The translations under genes and the position numbers were made by a program. A stretch of DNA of 64,000 bases from Thalassotalea fonticola (GTDB taxonomy: Bacteria; Pseudomonadota; Gammaproteobacteria; Enterobacterales; Alteromonadaceae). Positions within the stretch are counted from its first letter, which is position 1. Every line of letters begins with the position of its first letter. Under the pieces are notes generated by a model. It was not told where the DNA came from and ran no database searches. It saw only the letters and a list, made by a program, of their open reading frames with translations. This document shows, piece by piece, positions 59,408-64,000 of this stretch. The stretch lies in NCBI RefSeq assembly GCF_032911225.1, contig NZ_CP136600.1, positions 806,001-870,000 on the forward strand, given 5' to 3'.

Positions 59408-59673
59408 ATACCAACTCCATTAAATAATTGACCAATTTAGAACTATGTAATAGTCGGGAGAACAAGCCAAATTTATTTTATATAGTTATTTCTATATTAA
59501 ACCAATTTGGCGCAGTTATCGCGGCTATTACAAGTTCCCAAAGGGCGAGTTTAAAAGGCTTATCTACTGCGTTATTGATTTTGACAAGGGAACAACCATT
59601 CTCTGTAATCAATGCCTTGTATATAATCCTTTTAATTCTCGCTAAATGATCAATTATTTAATGGACTTGGTAT
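59408..59673. mobile_element. 266-bp inverted-repeat element (MITE-like), copy 2
   Basis: Terminal repeats of 24 bp, 59408-59431 and 59650-59673 (23 of 24 complementary; start ATACCAA). Left arm: GTAATAG/CTATTAC (59447-59453, 59525-59531) enclosing the hairpin GCCAAATT/AATTTGGC. Right arm: GCGAGTTTAAAAGG with CCTTTTAATTCTCGC (59545-59558, 59628-59642) enclosing ATTGATT/AATCAAT. Same plan and shared blocks as copy 1 but different stem sequences. Ends 40 bp before aroG. The small ORF inside it is not a gene. Confidence 0.75.
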
Positions 59674-59713
59674 TAATAACCTAACTAAGACAATTACCCG
59701 TAAAGAGAATAAC

Positions 59714-60769
59714 ATGCTTTATCAAACTGATGACGTTCGTATTAACAAACTTAAAGAACTTTTACCTCCTGTCGCTTTACTCGAGCGCTATCGTATGAAT
59801 GAAAAAGTTGCGAAAAGTGTTGTTGGTGGTCGCGACGCTATTAGTAACATCTTAAATAATAAAGACGATCGTTTGTTAGTGGTTATTGGCCCATGTTCAA
59901 TACACGATCCTATTGCGGCGCTTGAATATGGCAGCCGTTTAAACAAATTACGCAATAAATACAAAGACAGCCTTGAAATTGTGATGCGTGTTTATTTTGA
60001 AAAACCGCGTACTACGGTGGGCTGGAAAGGGCTAATCAATGACCCTAATTTAGACGGTAGTTTCCAAATCAATGAAGGCTTACGTATTGGTCGTAAATTG
60101 CTACTAGAATTAAACGACATGGGCTTACCAACTGCCGGTGAATACTTAGATATGATCACCCCGCAGTATATGGCCGATCTTATGTGTTGGGGAGCAATTG
60201 GCGCTCGCACCACAGAATCACAAGTACACCGTGAATTAGCTTCTGGTTTATCTTGTCCTGTTGGCTTTAAAAATGGTACTGATGGCACGATTAAAGTTGC
60301 CATAGATGCGATAGGCGCAGCCAGTGCTCCGCATCACTTTTTATCAGTAACTAAACTAGGCCATTCAGCTATTGTTGAAACCAAAGGTAACCCTGATTGT
60401 CACATCATTTTACGTGGCGGTAAAAAGCCTAATTATCAAGCGGAAGATGTTAACGCAATTACTGAACAGCTAGAATCGGTAAATTTACCTGCTAAAATTA
60501 TGGTAGATTTCAGTCATGCCAACTCAAGTAAAAAGTTTGAGAACCAAATGCTTGTTTGTGATGATGTATGTACGCAAATGACCAGCGGTAATGAATCAAT
60601 CTTTGGTGTAATGGTTGAAAGCCACTTGGTAGAAGGTCGTCAAGATATTGTTGATAATAAAGTTGAAACTTATGGTCAAAGTATCACCGATGCCTGTATT
60701 GGCTGGCAAGATACTGAAGTATTATTAGAGAAACTGGCGAAAGCTTCTACTCAACGTATGCAGGGCTAA
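59714..60769 (+). CDS. aroG: 3-deoxy-7-phosphoheptulonate synthase, AroG type
   Basis: 351 aa (E. coli AroG 350). First step of the shikimate pathway: phosphoenolpyruvate plus erythrose 4-phosphate to DAHP. Very close to AroG throughout: RLLVVIGPCSIHDP, KPRTTVGWKGL, GARTTESQVHRELASG, and metal-site DFSHANSSK. The start YQTDDVRINKLKELLPP favours AroG over AroF/AroH, but the controlling amino acid is not proven. AAGAGA precedes the ATG. No TyrR box was found in the 40 bp left between the repeat element and the gene. Confidence 0.93.
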   Translation: MLYQTDDVRINKLKELLPPVALLERYRMNEKVAKSVVGGRDAISNILNNKDDRLLVVIGPCSIHDPIAALEYGSRLNKLRNKYKDSLEIVMRVYFEKPRTTVGWKGLINDPNLDGSFQINEGLRIGRKLLLELNDMGLPTAGEYLDMITPQYMADLMCWGAIGARTTESQVHRELASGLSCPVGFKNGTDGTIKVAIDAIGAASAPHHFLSVTKLGHSAIVETKGNPDCHIILRGGKKPNYQAEDVNAITEQLESVNLPAKIMVDFSHANSSKKFENQMLVCDDVCTQMTSGNESIFGVMVESHLVEGRQDIVDNKVETYGQSITDACIGWQDTEVLLEKLAKASTQRMQG

Positions 60770-60771
60770 TT

Positions 60772-61158
60772 ATGGTTCTAATTGATAAAAACAGTGTAAA
60801 ACTTTCTGATGAGCAACGTTATGAATTGTTCATGCAGAATTTAATGAGCGAGCGTCAAACGTGGATCTTAACCGACGAACACGGCGCGGTAATGCTTACT
60901 GAAAATGAAGAAGATTACGTGCCATTTTGGCCGACAGAAGAAACTGCTTCATTATGGGCGACTGACGAATGGGACCACTGTCAGCCAAAACTTATCAGCT
61001 TTGATGAGCTAAAAGAAAAATGGTTACCGGGTATGGAAGAAGATGATTTATGTTTAATTATTTTCCCAACCACCCAACTAACCGGGCAAGTATTTTACCC
61101 TTGGGAATTCAATCAGGTATTAGATAAAAAACTCACAAAATTAGCTCGAAAGAATTAA
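60772..61158 (+). CDS. DUF2750 family protein
   Basis: 128 aa, acidic and soluble, with the DUF2750 pattern FWPTEETASLWATDEWDHCQPKLI ending in a LPGMEEDDLCL block (split here: FWPTEETASLW, ATDEWDHCQP, WLPGMEEDDL). Function unknown. It begins 2 nt after the aroG stop, so it is in the same operon and probably translationally coupled; a link to aromatic synthesis is not implied. Confidence 0.82.
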   Translation: MVLIDKNSVKLSDEQRYELFMQNLMSERQTWILTDEHGAVMLTENEEDYVPFWPTEETASLWATDEWDHCQPKLISFDELKEKWLPGMEEDDLCLIIFPTTQLTGQVFYPWEFNQVLDKKLTKLARKN

Positions 61159-61181
61159 CCTCACGCAACAATAACTTCCCT

Positions 61182-61210
61182 AAAGGCGCCATTATAGCGC
61201 CTTTTAATTA
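61182..61210 (+). terminator. Terminator after aroG operon
   Basis: AAAGGCGC and GCGCCTTT pair around CATTATA, followed by a T/A-rich tail. Confidence 0.85.
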
Positions 61211-61223
61211 ATATCCTTTTTCA

Positions 61224-61239
61224 TTTGATCTAGATCACA
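61224..61239 (+). promoter_or_regulatory. FNR/CRP-like operator upstream of the stress protein gene
   Basis: TTGAT-CTAG-ATCAC matches the FNR consensus TTGAT-N4-ATCAA at 9 of 10 positions. The same bases, read as TTTGA-N6-TCACA, match the CRP consensus at 9 of 10. A TATAAT at 61278-61283 places the site centre about 59 bp before the likely start, a usual activator position. Confidence 0.6.
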
Positions 61240-61367
61240 TTGAGGGTGTTTAATTAAAAGAAAAGCCTCCTATACCCTATAATTTAAAGTGTAATACCGT
61301 TTAAATTTTACGGCTAAAAACACCACTGTTCTAAGCAATTTACTTGATTAAATGAAGGAGTATAGTA

Positions 61368-61805
61368 ATGAATAAAGTTTTATATACTGTTGGTATTGAC
61401 GGTAGTGAATGGAGTTACAGAGCTGTTGAGCGCGCTATACACCTTGCCGAATTTACTGATGCCAGAGTGAAGCTTGTTTATGTTTTGCAATGGCCACACA
61501 TAACACCCATTAGTGTGGGCGGCGTGGACCCTTTTGTTTTTAACCGTGAAGATGAAGAAAAACGAATTAATGACAAGGTAATAAAGCCATTAATTGCTAA
61601 ATTTAGTGAAAAAAATATCCCCCTTGAAAGTGAGTTGATTTTTGGTGAGCCAGTGCACGAATTGAGTAAGCAAGTTAAAAATGAACACGCCAATATGCTT
61701 TTTCTAGGGCGTAGGGGGCGTTCAGTCTTTGGAGATTTAGTACTCGGTAGTGTTGCCAATAAATTAGCTCATGTTGTTGGTATTCCCGTTGTGCTAGTGC
61801 CTTAA
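61368..61805 (+). CDS. Universal stress protein, UspA family
   Basis: 145 aa, single Usp domain. The ATP-binding signature G-2x-G-9x-G-S is present as GRRGRSVFGDLVLGS, so it is of the nucleotide-binding (UspF/G-like) class. Starts GIDGSEWSYRAVERA. AAGGAG precedes the ATG. An FNR/CRP-like site and a TATAAT lie upstream, suggesting control by oxygen or carbon supply. Confidence 0.9.
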   Translation: MNKVLYTVGIDGSEWSYRAVERAIHLAEFTDARVKLVYVLQWPHITPISVGGVDPFVFNREDEEKRINDKVIKPLIAKFSEKNIPLESELIFGEPVHELSKQVKNEHANMLFLGRRGRSVFGDLVLGSVANKLAHVVGIPVVLVP

Positions 61806-61830
61806 TTATTATGGTTTTATCAGATTGTTT

Positions 61831-63072
61831 CTAGCAGTGTATTTTAGGAATATCTTGCCATTGGCTGGTAAATCTTGGCGACATAAACTCGCGTCGCATA
61901 TGAAATTTCTCTGTGTTCATTGCGCCAAGTTGTAATGTGCCTGAGCCATAGCGGTTATTAATGGCATCAAGGCACTGCATTAATTCAATATTGTTAGTGT
62001 CTTTGGCAAATAAATCAGGCTGATAAATATTGGTATCTAATTCTATTGCGCCAACGCCACAACGATAAAATCTAACTCCAGGGTAGTATATTTTTTGCAC
62101 CGCGGTTGCTACACAGGAGGCAATGTATAAAGTGTTATCGGTTGGTGAAGCAAACTGCACCTGCACAGCGTTTTTGTAATAGTCATCATCGTGCGGAGAG
62201 CTTGAAGCAAAGACACTGATACGTTTGATCAGTGATTGTTGCTCACGGACTTTTTTGGCAACAATGTAGGCGTGAAATACTAATGCCGATCTCAACGCAT
62301 TAAAATCAGTTAGACGCTGGCCAAATGAACGGGTTGAAAATATTTCTTTTTTAGCCTGCTTTACATCATCCCATGACAAACAACTGATACCATTTAATTC
62401 GTTAATGGTGCGTTCCACCAACACTGAAAACTGTTTACGCATTTGTTTCGGATTTTGCTTGGCCAAATCAAACGCCGACTTTACCCCAAGCACGTTAAGC
62501 TTAGCGCCAAGCTTTGAACCTATCCCCCAAACTTGTTCAACCGTCATGCGTTGCAAAATATCTTTTTTATGAGTATCGGCTATGGCAACGCCATTAAAGC
62601 CACTGAGTTTTTTGGCGGCATGATTCGCGGCTTTGGCTAATGTGGGCGTAGAGCCAAAGCCTACACCCACAGGTAAACGAGTTTCTTTCCAAATAGCTTT
62701 GCGTATTTGCTGACCATAATCGTGCCAATCATTAATACAGGCATAATTGTTAAAAGACAGAAATGCTTCATCAATCGAGTAGATATGCTGGTTGTCACAA
62801 AATCGCGATATAACATTCATCATCTTTTCTGATAAGTCAGCATATAACTCATAATTTGATGAGCGTACGACAACACTGTGCTTTTCTAAAAAATTTTTTA
62901 CTTGAAAGTAAGGCTTAAATTTAGGAATGCCAAGCTTTCTGGCAATAGGGCAAACAGCACAAATACAACCATCGTTATTGGTTAGCACCACAACCGGACG
63001 GTTTCTTATGCTTGGATCAAAAACCTTTTCTGCCGAAGCATAAAAAGATACCGCATCAACTAAAGCATACAT
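61831..63072 (-). CDS. umuC: DNA polymerase V catalytic subunit UmuC
   Basis: 413 aa (E. coli 422). Y-family translesion polymerase. Catalytic residues are visible: Asp6 in ALVDAVSFYAS, and the SIDEAF motif. VVVLTNNDGC and SSNYELYADLS are UmuC hallmarks. The start overlaps the end of umuD by 13 nt, so the two are coupled. The C terminus includes the expected little-finger region. Expression is expected to follow the LexA box upstream of umuD. Confidence 0.95.
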   Translation of the reverse strand: MYALVDAVSFYASAEKVFDPSIRNRPVVVLTNNDGCICAVCPIARKLGIPKFKPYFQVKNFLEKHSVVVRSSNYELYADLSEKMMNVISRFCDNQHIYSIDEAFLSFNNYACINDWHDYGQQIRKAIWKETRLPVGVGFGSTPTLAKAANHAAKKLSGFNGVAIADTHKKDILQRMTVEQVWGIGSKLGAKLNVLGVKSAFDLAKQNPKQMRKQFSVLVERTINELNGISCLSWDDVKQAKKEIFSTRSFGQRLTDFNALRSALVFHAYIVAKKVREQQSLIKRISVFASSSPHDDDYYKNAVQVQFASPTDNTLYIASCVATAVQKIYYPGVRFYRCGVGAIELDTNIYQPDLFAKDTNNIELMQCLDAINNRYGSGTLQLGAMNTEKFHMRREFMSPRFTSQWQDIPKIHC

Positions 63073-63473
63073 GCGATGATTTCTGGCGCTTGCTGATGTA
63101 AGCGAATAGAACGGGTAACGACACCTTCAATTTGAAAGTCATCACCACGGGTAATGGTAACAGGCGAGTGTGTTGATGATGCTGAAACTAACCTTGCTTG
63201 TACTTTATCGAGAATTTTGCAAACAAAGCAACCATTGTAGTTAGCGACTATCACATCGCCGTTTTTACAATTCAGTGACCGATCAACAATTAAAATATCA
63301 CCATCATAAATACCTACGCCTTGCATCGAGTCACCACTGGCTTGGCCAATGAAGGTGGCATCGGGATGATTTATCAATAGTTGATCTAATGATAAACCTA
63401 GCTCTTTGTATTCTGCTGCAGGAGATTCAAAGCCAGTAATTCCAGCTTCTGCATATATCGGAATTATTTTCAT
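63060..63473 (-). CDS. umuD: SOS mutagenesis protein UmuD
   Basis: 137 aa from the ATG at 63473 (an in-frame GTG at 63479 would add two residues). Forms the accessory subunit of DNA polymerase V after RecA-stimulated self-cleavage. Catalytic Ser49 (GDSM) and Lys86 (VCKIL) are 37 residues apart, as in E. coli. The expected cleavage position falls at Thr13-Gly14 (TGFESPAAEY) instead of Cys-Gly, while the 35-residue distance to the Ser is preserved. The ribosome-binding site AGGTG sits within the palindromic operator. Confidence 0.93.
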   Translation of the reverse strand: MKIIPIYAEAGITGFESPAAEYKELGLSLDQLLINHPDATFIGQASGDSMQGVGIYDGDILIVDRSLNCKNGDVIVANYNGCFVCKILDKVQARLVSASSTHSPVTITRGDDFQIEGVVTRSIRLHQQAPEIIACML

Positions 63474-63474
63474 A

Positions 63475-63510
63475 AGCACCTATACTGTAAATATGTACAG
63501 TATAGGTGCT
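63475..63510 (-). promoter_or_regulatory. LexA box inside an extended palindrome, umuDC operator
   Basis: CTGTAAATATGTACAG (63485-63500) fits the LexA consensus. It is the core of a longer perfect inverted repeat, AGCACCTATACTGTA and its complement around 6 nt. On the minus strand the palindrome contains TATACT, a possible -10, and its last arm carries AGGTG, the ribosome-binding site of umuD. Confidence 0.88.
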
Positions 63511-63574
63511 TTGAAGGAAAAAAGAAACAATCTGTTGTTCAATAAGTAGAGAAAACGCTTGCTAAAATACGTCT

Positions 63575-64000
63575 CTACAAATACATCCAACTTAAAACAA
63601 ATGACAAGGTGACCCACATTAAAATAATAAGTGGTATGCCTACACGCATGAAGTCAGAAAACTTATAACCACCTGCATTCATTACTAATACATTGGTTTT
63701 GTAAGCCATTGGTGTGGCAAAGCTTAAGTTAGCGCCAAATAATACCGCTAATACAAACGGCTCTACCGGTACGTTTAGCTGATTAGCAACCGATATTGCT
63801 ATAGGCGTACCTATAACTGCAGCAGCGTTATTGGAAACAATGTTGGTGAGTACAGCAAGCAGCAGCATTAACGCTGACAAAATACCTGCCGGAGGCAAAT
63901 CAAACGCTAAGGCAACAAACATTTGTGCCATATATTCAGCGCCACCTGTTTTCATCATCGCTGCACCCAGTGCCAGTGATGCCGCAACGATGAGGATCAC
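63575..64000 (-). CDS. SLC13-type permease, C-terminal part (5' truncated by window)
   Basis: The frame is open to the window edge, so 141 residues of the C terminus are seen. Four to five hydrophobic segments and the motif TNIVSNNAAAVIGTPIAI, typical of the SLC13/DASS and related ion-transporter superfamily, where NNAAA binds the cation or substrate. It could carry sulfate, dicarboxylates or another anion; the part deciding this lies outside. It is on the same strand as umuDC and ends about 100 nt upstream of umuD. Confidence 0.75.
   Translation of the reverse strand: MILIVAASLALGAAMMKTGGAEYMAQMFVALAFDLPPAGILSALMLLLAVLTNIVSNNAAAVIGTPIAISVANQLNVPVEPFVLAVLFGANLSFATPMAYKTNVLVMNAGGYKFSDFMRVGIPLIILMWVTLSFVLSWMYL

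Noticed and set aside
59428-59649. 73-aa ORF in the region upstream of aroG
   Set aside because: It lies wholly inside the inverted-repeat element, whose stems explain the sequence; copy 1 does not keep the frame.
1-64000. CRISPR array, prophage or toxin-antitoxin locus
   Set aside because: No regularly spaced repeats, phage structural genes, or recognisable toxin-antitoxin pair were seen on reading through the window.

Overview
The window is about 64 kb of AT-rich chromosomal DNA from a marine gammaproteobacterium, most likely Alteromonadales and probably close to Colwellia/Thalassotalea (Colwelliaceae). The evidence is RecBCD, HrpA, PolB, DinG and UmuDC of gammaproteobacterial type, several small families typical of Vibrio/Shewanella/Colwellia (DUF2982, DUF3087, DUF3718, DUF2750), a TonB-dependent receptor, a GH16 glycosidase and a sulfatase. 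The genus is inferred from gene content. No prophage, CRISPR array, integrase, transposase gene or rRNA operon was seen.

Layout. 1-8100: signalling block of a hybrid sensor kinase (5' end outside the window), a REC-GGDEF-EAL protein and a sigma-54 activator with a degenerate GGDEF domain. 8102-9219: two small membrane proteins. 9328-18886: recC-recB-recD with 8-nt overlaps, then a DUF3087 gene. 19111-22797: CadC-like regulator with TPR-like repeats, a secreted DUF3718 protein and a two-CBS protein. 22974-30032: hrpA, a PilZ protein, rlmI, acylphosphatase and a quinone oxidoreductase. 30368-32600: GH16 lipoprotein, a 265-bp inverted-repeat element and three small genes. 32615-33366: minus-strand tRNA-Asn array with three intact genes, degenerate copies, a 143-bp tandem duplication and a strong promoter. 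33828-44926: MATE transporter, uvrB, queC/queE, dinG/polB (divergent, sharing a LexA box) and metC. 45227-50548: outer-membrane protein, sulfatase, nhaA and an alkaline phosphatase lipoprotein. 50807-59230: nucleoside utilisation island (udk, nupC, deoC, deoB, TonB receptor, add, deoD). 59408-59673: a second copy of the inverted-repeat element, directly upstream of aroG. 59714-64000: aroG, a DUF2750 gene, a universal stress protein, umuDC under a LexA box, and the 3' part of an SLC13-type permease.

How it fits together. DNA repair and SOS functions are over-represented (recBCD, uvrB, dinG, polB, umuDC), and two clear LexA boxes cover three of those loci. The nucleoside island makes a coherent route: outer-membrane uptake (inferred), inner-membrane uptake (NupC), deamination and phosphorolysis (Add, DeoD), and pentose-phosphate breakdown (DeoB, DeoC).

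The least conventional signals are non-coding. (i) Two elements of 265 and 266 bp differ in sequence but appear to keep the same nested helices, including apparent compensatory changes. (ii) The tRNA-Asn array contains tRNA-like relics with similarly enlarged anticodon loops. (iii) The umuDC LexA box lies inside a 15+15 bp perfect palindrome that runs into the ribosome-binding site. No clearly new multi-gene system was found.
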